Below are positions 43,088 to 53,869 of a stretch of DNA of 64,000 bases, in pieces. The notes under the pieces were generated by a model, which worked only from the letters and a program-made list of their open reading frames with translations, did no database searches and was not told the DNA's origin. This stretch comes from Smittia aterrima (lineage: Eukaryota > Arthropoda > Insecta > Diptera > Chironomidae). The stretch is from the NCBI GenBank assembly GCA_033063855.1, contig CP093829.1, positions 19,747,537 through 19,811,536 of the forward strand. The letters are read 5' to 3'. The position numbers and the translations under genes were made by a program. Positions within the stretch are counted from its first letter, which is position 1. Each line of letters begins with the position of its first letter.

Positions 43088-43707
43088 TTATGCTTTAAGG
43101 ATCTTCGTGACGACTTCAAAGCATGACTTTCCGCTGTCGTGAGTGATTGTGAAGCCCATTTTTATTTCTTTCGCTCGTGACGCAAAGATTGGAAGGAATC
43201 GTTTTGTTGCTTCACTGAAAGTTATGATTTTCTTGCGAATATTGAAGCAATGAATTTCAGGAGATTTGATGGGACAGCGAGCGGGAATTCCAAAGTAAGC
43301 GAGAGGAAACATTGCCATCTCAGACTTAATGGCAGTTGAACATAAGTTGATCTGGTGATTAGAGATGACTGTGTTGTCAACTGTTGATGTAATTTGAGCC
43401 TGAAACATTTTTTAAGTTGAAAACTGTAGAAACTATTTTGATATCAAACCTTTGCAGTCCGGAAAGGTTTAATTTCTGAACAGGAACTGCAAAATAATTC
43501 GCAATTTTCGCTGACATAACATGAAGAGTTCAACATTTTGATGACAGGGTCGCGTTCGTTGCAGTTTTTTGCATTTTTATAGAGAAATTTGTAGCCACCC
43601 TGAGGGTAAAATAAACTTCAATTGCGATTTAAGCGACAAAAGAAACTTACACAAGCTGCTACAATTTCCAAAGAGAAAATTATTAGAAGAAGCTTTGAGA
43701 AGAACAT
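43088..43707 (-). CDS. Small secreted ML-like protein, family S gene 1 (172 aa)
   Basis: Three phase-0 exons: 43707-43651 (signal peptide ending A-A-C), 43599-43450, 43399-43088; 19, 50 and 104 codons. Conserved features: N-C, K/N-C, S-S-C-S-E-I, L-C, then I-P-A-R-C-P-I-K, H-C-F, and the end T-H-D-S-G-K-S-C-F-E-V. The C-terminal half (C-P-I ... strand ... D-x-G-x-x-C-F) resembles ML (MD-2-related lipid-recognition) proteins, so lipid or odorant binding is a reasonable inference. I do not recognise a named family. Confidence 0.72.
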
Positions 43708-43825
43708 TTCAATTGAAACTGAACAAGCAAAAGTTTCTACACTAAAATTTAGTTTTCATACCATTCGATTAAATCTAAAGTTCATTTCAAAGTTAATGGA
43801 ATTTCGATGAGAAAATAAAGAAATT

Positions 43826-44040
43826 TTATTCAACATTTGATCGCAATTAAATTATTCATGTTCGGTTTTGCTGGTGGTTTCAAAGCAAGATTTTAAAACC
43901 AAATACAAATATTTTCTAGATTCTTTTGGTAGATTCACTGGAAGTCACATTTTTTCCAAAACAGGGTATTTCAAAGTAAGCAATAGCGAACCTCATTATA
44001 TTAAATTCATTCGAACACAAAATTAAAATTATCACAGCAA
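43826..44040 (-). pseudogene. Decayed exon 3 of a family S gene (relic of gene 3 type)
   Basis: On the minus strand this stretch aligns with exon 3 of the gene at 44864-45491, including its 3' UTR (ATTTGATCGCA... then the E-H-E end). It has internal deletions, including the D-T-G-K-S motif region and the H-C-F part, and no open frame. Exons 1 and 2 were not found beside it. Confidence 0.7.
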
Positions 44041-44083
44041 AAATTTAAATTGTATAAATTTTATTGAATGCAAAAGGATAATT

Positions 44084-44717
44084 TTATGCTTTCACGATAT
44101 TAATGATGACTTCAAAGCATGACTTTCCGCTGTCGTGAGTGATTTTTAGGTACATTTTTATTTCATTCGCTCGTGATGCAATCATTGGCAAGATTCGTTT
44201 CGCGGGTTCACTGAAAGTTAAGATTTTCTTGCGAATATTAAAGCAGTGAATTTCGGGAGATTTGATTGGACAGCGAGCGGGAATTCCAAAATAAGCGAAA
44301 GGAAACATTGCCATCTCGGACCTAATAGTTTTTGAGCATAAGTTTTTCTGTTGATTTGAAATGACTGTGTTGTCAACTAATGAGATGATTTGAGCCTAGA
44401 AAAATTTTAAGTTGAAAACTGTTGAAATTATTTTGAAAACAAACCTTTGCTGTTCTGAAAGGTTTAATTTCCGAACAGGAACTGCAAAATACTTCGCACT
44501 TTTCGTTGACGTTGCATGAAGAGTTCAACATTTTGATAACAGGATCGCGTTCATTGCAATTTTTTGCATTTTTGTAGAGAAATTTGTAGCCGTTCTGATG
44601 AAAAGAATAAAGTTCAATTGTGATTCGTGTGACAGAAGAAAATTTCGTCAAGAAACTTACACAAGCTGCAACAATTTCCAAGAAGAAAATCATTAAGAGA
44701 AGATTTGTCAAGAACAT
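44084..44717 (-). CDS. Small secreted ML-like protein, family S gene 2 (172 aa)
   Basis: Exons 44717-44661, 44594-44445, 44395-44084, with the same sizes as gene 1 (19, 50, 104 codons) and about the same sequence; closest paralogue of gene 1. Signal peptide ends V-A-A-C. All cysteines of the family pattern are kept, and the final motif is T-H-D-S-G-K-S-C-F-E-V-I. Intact. Confidence 0.72.
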
Positions 44718-44863
44718 TTCGATTGAAACTGAACAAACAAAAATTTCTGCACTAAAATTCTTGTGTTCATATCGTTCGATTAAATCTAAAGTTCATTTCA
44801 AAGTTAATTGAATTTCGATGAGAAAATAGGAGAAATTTTATTTCACATTTGATCGCAAATAAA

Positions 44864-45491
44864 TTATTCATGCTCGGTTCTGCTGGTGGCTTCAAAGCAA
44901 GATTTTCCTGTATCGTGATTGATTGTAATTCTTAAAGTTGAGTTTTTTGACCCAAATGCAAATATTTTCAACATTCTTTTGGTAGATTCACTGAAAGTCA
45001 AAATTTTTCGATGATTATCGAAGCAATGAACTTCAGGAGATTTGATTGCACAGCGAGAGGGGACTCCAAAGTAAGCGATAGCGAACCTTATCATATCAGA
45101 AATGTTCTCATTCGAACACAAGTCGATTTGGGTGTTAAAAACAATTGAGCTGTCAACTGTCACAGTAAATCTCGCCTAAGAGTTTGAAAAATTAATAACA
45201 ATTTAAAAATAATGAAACCTAGCAAACCATGGCTGATTTGAAAGGTTGAATGCTTGCACAAGAGCTGCAAAACAAATCGCAATTCCTGTTGAAAGTGCAT
45301 GATGCGTTTAACATTTCGATTACAGGTTTATTGCCATTGCAGTTCCTTTCATTCCAAAGTAAAACTTTGTAGCCATTCTGTTAAATAAAACTTTGAAAAT
45401 CGTTAAACTTTTTGGATAATTTTTAAGATCTTACACAAGCCGATGAAGTTTTCAAGCAGAGACAAAATAAAAGAATTATTATTGACCTCAT
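44864..45491 (-). CDS. Small secreted ML-like protein, family S gene 3 (172 aa)
   Basis: Exons 45491-45435, 45377-45228, 45175-44864. Signal peptide M-R-S-I-I-I-L-F-L-F-C..., ending S-S-A-C. The C-P-I of genes 1-2 is C-A-I here, and the end is N-H-D-T-G-K-S-C-F-E-A. More divergent from genes 1-2 but with identical exon sizes. Divergently oriented to gene 4, with 205 bp between start codons. Confidence 0.72.
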
Positions 45492-45696
45492 TTCTATGTG
45501 GACTAAAGAACAAAATATTTTTACTGTTAGTTTGAACAAGGTTATCATTCAATTATCATCTAGTTTAACTACCAAATCATTATTTTGATGAAGTAACTTA
45601 AGAGTTACGGACATTAAACAAGAAAAAACTGATAACGAGTTTATCATTCTGAATTTATTTTTGATCAAGTTTCGCTTTATCAAAAGTAGTAAAGCA

Positions 45697-46330
45697 ATGC
45701 ATCGAACATTGAGCATTCTTGTCTTCATCTGCTGGAAACTGTCACAAGTACAAGCTTGCGTGAGATTTCGTTATTAAATTAATTTTCCTTTGATAACATT
45801 TTATTAATTAGAATGGCATTTCACTTCATATGAGCAATTCAAGGAACTGCGGAGGTGAAAATGGAATTATTAAAAGGCTTAATCAATCATTTCAGATCAA
45901 CGAGAAATGTGAAATCTTCTCAAGATCGTGTGCTCATGTTTTACCTTACAACACAGCTCAGGTAAACAACATTCATCGTTCTTCCATTTATCTGTAAATT
46001 GTAATTCATTTAAAGCTTTCAGTTGAAGTTCACGACAGAGAATTGCTTGTTTATCAAGCGAAGGTCAATATTTGCGACAAGAAAAAGAAAATTCCTGATT
46101 TAATCTTAGCAGCGATTGCTGGCTGGGGCATACCAAACTTCTGTCCAATCAAAAAGAGCTCAACGTTCTGCTACAAAGGCGAGAAGCTCGGAAAATTATC
46201 GCCAGGGACACAAAGAATGGTTGAATTTCTCTCAACGCTCAAGGAAATGAAAATTAAAATAATGATCGAGCACAACACAGGAAATTCTTGTTTCGAAGCA
46301 ATGACTCGAATAATGAAAACTTCAAACTGA
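45697..46330 (+). CDS. Small secreted ML-like protein, family S gene 4 (175 aa)
   Basis: Exons 45697-45759, 45812-45961, 46016-46330. The exon 3 acceptor is taken as TTTAAAG|CTTTCAG, because the obvious downstream CAG would break the frame; this choice also restores the 20-residue spacing from exon start to the L/I-C cysteine seen in all paralogues. Motifs: N-C-G-G, E-K-C-E-I, I-P-N-F-C-P-I-K, F-C-Y-K, E-H-N-T-G-N-S-C-F-E-A. Plus strand. Confidence 0.68.
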
Positions 46331-46569
46331 CCTAGATAGATAATTAACTTATTTGAAAATAAATTTTTCGGTTTGATTTGTTATGGAGAACTCAGAGTCC
46401 AATAATTCAAAGCTACTGATGAAAACCCTTCCTTGTTCGTTCTCAAACAGCTAAAACTCTTGATTCAATTTTTATTTAATTCAGGAAGCTTTAAATATTA
46501 ATTGTAATTAACTTTGTCTGACTTCTCACTTGACTTGCAAAATTGCTCTGAATTTTCACTTTTGCCACA

Positions 46570-47195
46570 ATGCTTCAACTGTTGAGTCTGCTGTTCATTT
46601 TTGGCTTGAAAACTTCATTGGCTTGTGTAAAACTTTTAAAATTAAATTGATTTTATTTAAAAAAATAATAATTTTTTTTTCAGAACGGTTACTCACTTGA
46701 ACTCGATGCAAAGAACTGTGGAGGTGATAAGCAAGTTGTGAAGACTCTCAATCAATCGTACGTTCTGAACAAAGAATGCGAAATATTGTCACGATCTTGT
46801 TCACTTGTTTCACCTTTCAAAACTTCTGTGGTTTGTGTTCTCATCTTGACTTAAACTTAAGACTTTAAAGATTTCCTTTCCAGGTCAAAGCTGAACTTTT
46901 CCATGGCGATTTGATTATTAATCAAGTGAAAATTGATATGTGCGATAAGAAACGAAAATCAGATTTAAACACAGTTGGTCTCGGCATCTTAGGAATTCCA
47001 AACGTTTGTCCCTTCAATCAAACAACGACATTTTGTTACAAAAACGAGAAACTTCTTAAAGTTTCAACTGGCACTCAAAAGATGTTCGATTATCTGCAAA
47101 CCTTCAAAGGATTAATAATTCGAGTAACGATCACACACGACACTGGGACGTCTTGCTTCGAATCCTTGTTCAAAATAAAGAAAACAAAGAATTAA
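46570..47195 (+). CDS. Small secreted ML-like protein, family S gene 5 (171 aa)
   Basis: Exons 46570-46626, 46684-46830, 46884-47195. Signal peptide M-L-Q-L-L-S-L-L-F-I-F-G, ending L-A-C. It shares N-C-G-G-D, E-C-E-I-L-S-R-S-C, I-P-N-V-C-P-F-N, F-C-Y-K-N-E-K and T-H-D-T-G-T-S-C-F-E-S with gene 4, so the two are a tandem pair. AATAAA at 47209-47214. Confidence 0.72.
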
Positions 47196-47336
47196 AATTC
47201 TAGAACATAATAAAGAAAAGAAATCGTTGCTGATAAGACTTTTCCTCATATCAAAGCGATAACAACTTGTAATGAAAAGTATAAAACGTCTTTTGCTATT
47301 TCGTGAATTGTTTAGTCAGAAGTTAATTGTTTGAAG

Positions 47337-49478
47337 ATGAGGTTGGCGTTGATTTTCTTTGCTAGTTTTAGCTCAGCTTTTGCGTCAAATTCTTTAATGA
47401 ATCAAAGATTCAACGACGAAAATTGTGATGCTCAATTGGGATTATTCGAAGATGCCTTCATAAGACGAGATCTTTGGGCTTTGAGATGTGAGATAATTTA
47501 ATTTGTTTCAAAAGATTTAAAAGCTCAAAAGAATGTTTTAGTGTTTGACACTTGGGGAAAATTCGATTCTGGTTACTTCAAAGGAAATCGCTTCAGTCTC
47601 GGACGTTACAGCGATTGCGTCAATTTTATTCAAGAGACAGAGCTGCCGCTCGATAACGAAATCATTCAAGGCCAATATTGTTTAGTGACACTCACCGCTC
47701 TGTCAAATTCGACAATCAATGAAGAAGATTTGATCGATGGCTTCGATTGGCGTGTTTTGTAAAGAATTCGTAATATTTTTTCGTTCTAAGTAATTAATTG
47801 AAAATGTTTCCAGAGGTTCGATTGTGAGAAGTCAACAAACATTTCTTACAAATGGAGTTTGTTTGCCATCAGTTTGCTCATCAGAAAAGATCGTGAGATT
47901 TGTTAATTCTTTTCTACCGAAAGCTGATCTCATTGCAGTCGGCGTTCAGTCATGTCAAACAAATGATCCAATGACTCTTAGTACACTCGACGTCATCGCA
48001 ATGTAATTTGAAGTTAATTTCAATGAAAACTTTTTAAAATTTTCTTTATTTTTAGATCAATTTATTCATTCTTCGCTGTCCTCTTGATTATTAGCACTCT
48101 CTACGATCTCCGATTGAGACAAGTTGACAGCGAACCTAACAAACTTCTTGTCGCTTTCTCAGTGTACACAAACGGTGAAAAGCTTTTCGACATAACAAAA
48201 AACAAATCATCAAACTCGATCGATTGCTTGAATGGAATGCGTGCGCTCTCAGTCTTTTGGATTATGTTTGGTCATCGTTTTACGAATCAGCAAATGTTTC
48301 CGATAAACAATCCTCGTGATGTCGTTCAGCACTACGAGAAGCTTTACAGTGTCGTCTTGTCTGCTTACAACATCGCAGTCGACACATTCTTTGTGATGGG
48401 CGGTCTCTTAGCTACAATCTCGACTCTCAACGCTTTGCAGAAAGAGAAGCTGAACACTGGACGAATGATTTTTCATCGATATCTGAGATACACTCCAGTT
48501 CTCGCTGCTTTAGTTTTATTCGTTGTGAGTCTCGCAAAGTTTTCTTTGAATGGACCAATCGATGGCAGCGAGAACTCAATGGATTGCATCAACTATTGGT
48601 GGAGCACTCTCCTTCACATTCAGAATTATGTGAATCCTCAAACAATGTGCTTAGGTCACACTTGGTATCTCTCAGCAGATTTTCAACTGTTCATTCTAAC
48701 TCCAATTTTAATTTTTCCTGCTTGGAAGTTTGGATGGAAAGTTTTGTCAATTTTGCCAGCTCTTGCTTTAATGAGTTCCATTTATATTTTGGTTTTGAGT
48801 TACGTTTATGGTTTGACCTTCATGCCAACTTCGATGGAATCAGCGCAATTTTCGAGTGATTGGATTTATTATGCGACGCATGCGAGGATTGGGCCTTGGC
48901 TCTCAGGAATGGTTCTCGGTTTCGTTTTGGTGAAGTTTAGAGAAATAACTTTTGAAATCAGTAAATTATTGAACATTGTTCTTTGGATAACATCGATCAG
49001 TGTCCTGACAATCGTTGTCGTCCTAGCTCAACCACTGAACCAACATAACAACACAACTTCTTTGACTTCCAATGCATTTTACTTTGCATTTCATCGACTC
49101 GCTTGGTCTCTCGGGATTTGTTGGATCATCTTCGCTTGTCAGAAACTAAAAACTGGTGGAATCATTCGTTGGTTTCTTTCTCTAGCACAATGGCAACCAA
49201 TTGCGAGGATGTCGCTAAGCATGTACCTTGTTCATCCGATCTATCAAACGATAACAATAATGAACCGGAAAACAGCAACCACTTATGAAATTTGGCCGAT
49301 GGTGAGTTTCACAAAAAAATTAACAAATTATTTTCTAAACAATTTTTTTTAAAAGCTTCATGATTATTGGGGCGACATCATCGTGACTTTGGTTCTTGGG
49401 ACGATTCTATATTTGACTTTCGAGGCTCCTTTTCTTCTGATTGAAAGTTACATTTATAAACGAAAAGTTTCGAAATAA
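47337..49478 (+). CDS. NRF-6-type (nose resistant to fluoxetine) membrane acyltransferase (641 aa)
   Basis: Exons 47337-47487, 47542-47758, 47814-48002, 48056-49301, 49356-49478; 642 codons. A signal peptide and an extracellular NRF domain (L-R-L-F-D-T-W-G-K, C-V-N-F, Y-C-L-V-T-L, G-V-C-L-P-S-V-C-S) precede an acyltransferase-3 domain with about ten membrane helices. The hallmark G-M-R-A-L-S-V-F-W-I-M-F-G-H (His near residue 258) is present, as is N-Y-W-W-S-T-L-L-H-I-Q-N-Y. Members are implicated in lipid transport or lipid acylation in worm and fly gut; the substrate is unknown. The stop codon lies within AATAAA (49474-49479). Confidence 0.88.
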
Positions 49479-49488
49479 AATATTTGTT

Positions 49489-50124
49489 TTATTTATTTTT
49501 CTTCACAATTCTGCTGACAACTTCAAGGCAAGATTTTCCTGTATCATGAATGATTTCTAGTCGAAGAAAGACTCCCGTTGATCTAGCGAAAATAGGAAAG
49601 AACCGCTGACTGCTTCTGGTGAACTTCACAATCTTTTCATTCTTGAAACAATGAATTTTCTTAGCAGCGACAGGGCAACCAAATGTGACTCCAAAGTAAG
49701 CGATCATGAATTTTTGCATATCAGATAATGAAAGTTTCTTTTGGCAAAGGTCAACTTTGTACGCTGCCATGGTTGCTGTAGATTTGGAATTGACCACTTT
49801 CAGTTCAGCCTAAGAAAATTTTAATAAAATTTAAATAAAAATGTTTTTTTTTACCGAACTCACAATTGCTGTGTTGTAAGGTTTGAATTCCGAGCAAGAG
49901 CTGATTAAAACATCACATTTATCGTTCACAACGAATGAAGAGTTTACGATTGTAACTATTTCCGCTCCAACTGGTCCACAGTTTCTTGGATTTTCCATAA
50001 TGATGTCATATCCATTCTTGAAATAGTTTAAAATTAAATAAAATAACAATGATTTTTTCAGAAATCTTACGCAAGCAGAGTGAACCTTAAGAAGACTTAG
50101 AATAATCAATAACTTCAACATCAT
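49489..50124 (-). CDS. Small secreted ML-like protein, family S gene 6 (175 aa)
   Basis: Exons 50124-50071, 50016-49864, 49809-49489. Signal peptide M-M-L-K-L-L-I-I-L-S-L, ending S-A-C; a second Met at residue 2 could be the start. Motifs: R-N-C-G-P, K-C-D-V, S-S-C-S-E-F-K-P, D-L-C, F-G-C-P-V, H-C-F-K-N-E-K and H-D-T-G-K-S-C-L-E-V. Its stop codon is only 10 bp from the stop of the convergent acyltransferase gene, so their 3' UTRs overlap. Confidence 0.72.
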
Positions 50125-50940
50125 TCTGATAGTTCAATCTAAGTTCTGAAAGCTTTAATCAGAAAATAAAAAATAAAGTTTTAGAAGGGCTTGTCGATTA
50201 AGTTAAAAGTTTATCACTAATATGTCAACGCATTAACGCGATACGATCAGTAATCTATTTTAAATTTGTCAGTAAAAAAATTGTTGTAAGCTTTGAGTAA
50301 ATTACAAAGTCATTGTAATATTCATTTCCAATAATTGGATCGATTTGGAACAATTGTTTCGAGATGGCTGTCTATCAATAACAAAACATCATTAACTTAA
50401 GTATGAACACTTTCAATAGAAGACCTGTCCCAGCTTTGATTGCGTGATCATAATTAGTCGATTATAATTCGCTTATTCATTCACTACACTTGACCACAGC
50501 TTTAAATTTATCAAACGGTTACCGCTTCGAGGTAATTGATCTCAAACCGCATTATTCAATCTGTTGATTCAGAGAAAAACTTCGCCGCGCGAAAGAGAAG
50601 CAAAGAAATGAAATAAAAGTAGTGACAAGGTCATCGTTAACAGACAAAGTGTTATTTCATATTTAAGCACAAGTTGGTATTGAAAAAAGTCCGCAAGCGA
50701 AGTCAATTAAATGTATCGAAAGAGAGAGAGAACGAAAGCCTTCAAAAGAAAATTGAAAGTGAATCAGATTAAGAGATAGCGGACTTAATTGTGCAATGGA
50801 TTCTTCTTTTCTATTTAGTTCAAGTTGGACCGTTAAATTTTGACGAGAGAAGAACAATTAAAAAATTCTTTGATTTCATGTAATAATGTTTGTTTGTCAT
50901 TTTATTTACAAATTATTTTAATTAAAAAGGAGATTCAAAG
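50125..50940. other. Intergenic region without a visible gene
   Basis: Separates ML-like gene 6 from the cuticle gene cluster. AT-rich, with no open frame resembling a known protein. It includes the 5' flank of gene 6. Confidence 0.5.
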
Positions 50941-51008
50941 ACTACGGCACTCATAGCAAGTTGCACTTATTCAAAATCTCGCAATTTAATCGGAAAGTTG
51001 AGGCCTCT

Positions 51009-51821
51009 TTAATAGTGATAGTTGGATGATGGTCCGTTGAAGGAAACATGAGTGTAAGGAGTTCCGTGTTGTTGGTGGGCAACAGCGATCTTAGCTGGGG
51101 CTGGGGCAGAGTAGTATTGATGAGCTGGTGCAGAGTGAACGTATTGGTGAGCTGGGGCAGCATGGACGGCAACAGCTGGTTGAGCAATGTATTTTTGGAC
51201 AACTGGAGCTGGGGCAGAGTAGTATTGAGGAGCTGGTGCTGAGTAGTATTGTGGGGCTGGGGCAGCTGCGTATTTGTGGACAGCGACGGCTGGTTGAGCG
51301 ATGTATTTTTGGACGGCGATTGGCTGGACGGTCTTGACGACTTTGTGTCCTTCAACTGGTTCACGACGAACATTGGCGTTGAATCCGTGGTGGTCATCAG
51401 CGGTGTAGTCAACAATTCTGCGGTAACCGTCGGCATCGATCAAGGAGTATTGTCCTGAGATGACTCCATCCTTGGCAGTTTCAGTTTGTTGTTTAACATC
51501 TCCGCTTTGGTGATCATGGACATCATAGTTGAATTCGTAGTTGGCTGGCTCTTCATGATGAACCTGCTTGACCAAAGTTGGTTGATAAGATTTGATCAAA
51601 GCTGGTTGCACAGACTTAATCAAAGCTGGCTGGACAGTCTTGATGAGAGCTGGTGCTGACTGATATTGATGGTATTGAGGTTGTTCATGATGATAATCAT
51701 TTTGGTAATGCTGAGCTGAAGCGACAGCAATTAAAGCGAAGATTGCAACGAACTAGAGAAAATAAAATTAGTTCTCGATATAAATTTAGTTTTTTAATTG
51801 AAAGCTTACTTTGGATGCCAT
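51009..51821 (-). CDS. RR-2 cuticular protein, gene 1 (251 aa)
   Basis: Exons 51821-51810 (only M-A-S-K) and 51752-51009. The signal peptide spans the intron (F-V-A-I-F-A-L-I-A-V-A-S-A). A chitin-binding Rebers-Riddiford RR-2 domain runs from E-E-P-A-N-Y-E-F-N-Y-D-V through A-K-D-G-V-I-S-G-Q-Y-S-L-I-D-A-D-G-Y-R-R to A-D-D-H-H-G-F-N-A-N-V-R-R-E-P. The rest is low-complexity A-P-A-P-Q-Y-Y and V-Q-K-Y-I-A-Q-P-A repeats ending S-S-N-Y-H-Y. Structural protein of hard cuticle. Nearly identical to the gene at 54988. TATAAAA upstream (51898-51904). Confidence 0.92.
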
Positions 51822-52582
51822 TTTTGTTTAGTGAATTGATATGTTACTGAAACGATAGCAACTGTTGAACTATGCTCTATGCTTAAGATTTATCGCCTTT
51901 TATACAACCGAGTCGATTTTCTCCTTCAAAAATCTTTCTCTCCTATAACAAAAAATATTCATTTCAGTCACAATGAACCCGAAATGTTGAGTATCGCATA
52001 CAGAAAATTGGCGGACCACGATACTCTCTTTAAGTGTGTATATTTCACCACGCCATCGCTCGCAATTATTGAGAGCGAGAGCAGCGAGATGTAATCAAAT
52101 TACCTTGAGTCGATCAACCGCCAACATCTTATCAGGAATCATTACAAGACTTTGTTGCAAAATTCGGCGATGTAGCCTATTTCATGTAGGTCATAATTTG
52201 ATTTCTATTTGTCAGTAAAGAAATCGAAGGAAAATATGGTCAAAATGCAATTTAAAACTTTTAGCATATTTTCTTCATAGATGGAAAAATATTTTTAACG
52301 CTATTCATTCTCTGGAAGATTGTAAAATCAATTTGTATCAATGGAATGAATTGAATGTTATCAAAAATTAAAATACTGCAATTTAAGAAACCAAAAATAT
52401 TTCTATTTATTTATGAAAATAAAATGGTTTTGAATATTTCAGGTTGGCGTTGAACTTATAAAATAAAAAAATATAACAAATATTTATTTAAATTGAAGTA
52501 AAAAAAATGAAGGTGCGACAAATTCTTCTAAATCGAAAGTTTCAATAAATTTAAAACTTGCATTAACGTGTGAAATCCTTCA

Positions 52583-52828
52583 TCATAATGTTGCTTCTGT
52601 CACTGAGATTTTTCCAAAGCTTCGCTTGTAACCATACAAAATATCTTTGCTTCCATCAATAAAATATCTCAGCAGCAAATAAGTTATTATAGATAAAAAA
52701 ATTGTCGTAGACAACATCCACAAATAAACATAAAAAGAAAGAACAATCATAAAAGTAGCTCGTTTTGATAAAGGAAAGTTTGGAATGTTATTTAAGCTTT
52801 GCAAGGTTTCTTTGCTAACTCGCTAAAT
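52583..52828 (-). CDS. Possible terminal exon or fragment with one membrane helix (hypothetical)
   Basis: Minus-strand frame of about 80 residues without a good start codon. It begins after an acceptor-like TATTTAG and includes a strong hydrophobic stretch (F-M-I-V-L-S-F-Y-V-Y-L-W-M-L-S-T-T-I-F-L-S-I-I), then F-I-D-G-S-K-D-I-L-Y-G-Y-K-R and a stop. No partner exon is evident. It could be a remnant exon of a membrane-protein gene or chance. Confidence 0.2.
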
Positions 52829-53015
52829 ATTTAAAAAGCAGTTAAAATAAAAGTTAAAAAAAAATTCTTTGATTTCATGTAATAAAATTTGTTTGCCTTT
52901 TTATTTACATTTTTTATTTAATTAAAAATGAAGATTAAGAGACTACGGCACTCATAGCAAGTTGCACTTATTCAAAATCTTGCAATTTAATCGGAAAGCT
53001 TTCGTTGAGGCATTT

Positions 53016-53857
53016 TTAATAGTGATAGTTGGAAGATGGTCCGCTGAAGGAAACATGAGTGTATGGAGTTCCGTGTTGTTGGTGGGCAACAGCGATCTTA
53101 GCTGGGGCTGGGGCAGCGTAGTATTGATGAGCTGGTGCAGCGTGGACGGCAACAGTTTGTTGAGCAACGTATTGGTGAGCTGGGGCAGCATGGACGGCAA
53201 CAGTTGGTTGAGCAATGTATTTTTGGACAACTGGAGCTGGGGCAGAGTAGTATTGAGGAGCTGGGGCTGAGTAGTATTGTGGGGCTGGGGCAGCTGCGTA
53301 TTTATGGACAGCGACGGCTGGTTGAGCGATGTATTTTTGGACAGCAACTGCTGGCTGGATTGTCTTGACGACTTTGTGTCCTTCAACTGGTTCACGACGA
53401 ACATTGGCGTTGAATCCATGAACATCATCAGCGGTGTAGTCAACAATTCTGCGGTAACCATCAGCATCGATCAAAGAATATTGTCCTGAGATGACTCCGT
53501 TGCTGGCAGTTTCTTGTTGTTGTTTAACATCTCCGGTGTAGTGATCATGGACATCATAGTTGAATTGGTAGTTTGCTGGCTCTTCATGATGAACTTGCTT
53601 AACCAAAGCTGGTTGATAAGATTTGATCAAAGCTGGTTGCACAGATTTAATCAAAGCTGGCTGGACAGTCTTGATGAGAGCTGGTGCTGACTGATATTGT
53701 TGGTATTGAGGTTGTTGATGATAATAATCGTTTTGGTAATGCTGGGCAGATGCGACAGCAACTAAAGCGAAGATTGCAACGAACTAGAATTTTTTTAGAT
53801 AAATTTAATATTGATATCGATTAAGCAATGAAATATGAAGCTTACTTTGGATGCCAT
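53016..53857 (-). CDS. RR-2 cuticular protein, gene 2 (259 aa)
   Basis: Exons 53857-53846 (M-A-S-K) and 53783-53016. RR-2 domain with A-S-N-G-V-I-S-G-Q-Y-S-L and A-D-D-V-H-G-F-N-A-N-V-R-R-E-P. The repeat tail has one additional V-A-Q-Q-T-V-A-V-H-A-A-P-A-H-Q-Y unit relative to genes 1 and 3. A TATATAAG core promoter lies at 53933-53940. It is flanked by the near-identical genes 1 and 3 and is clearly more diverged from both. Confidence 0.92.
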
Positions 53858-53869
53858 TATTGTTTAGTG

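Noticed and set aside
51048..51458. Plus-strand open frames opposite cuticle genes (also 53135-53489, 55027-55437, 60321-60647)
   Set aside because: They are antisense shadows of the Ala/Pro/Gln/Tyr-rich repeats of the real minus-strand genes.
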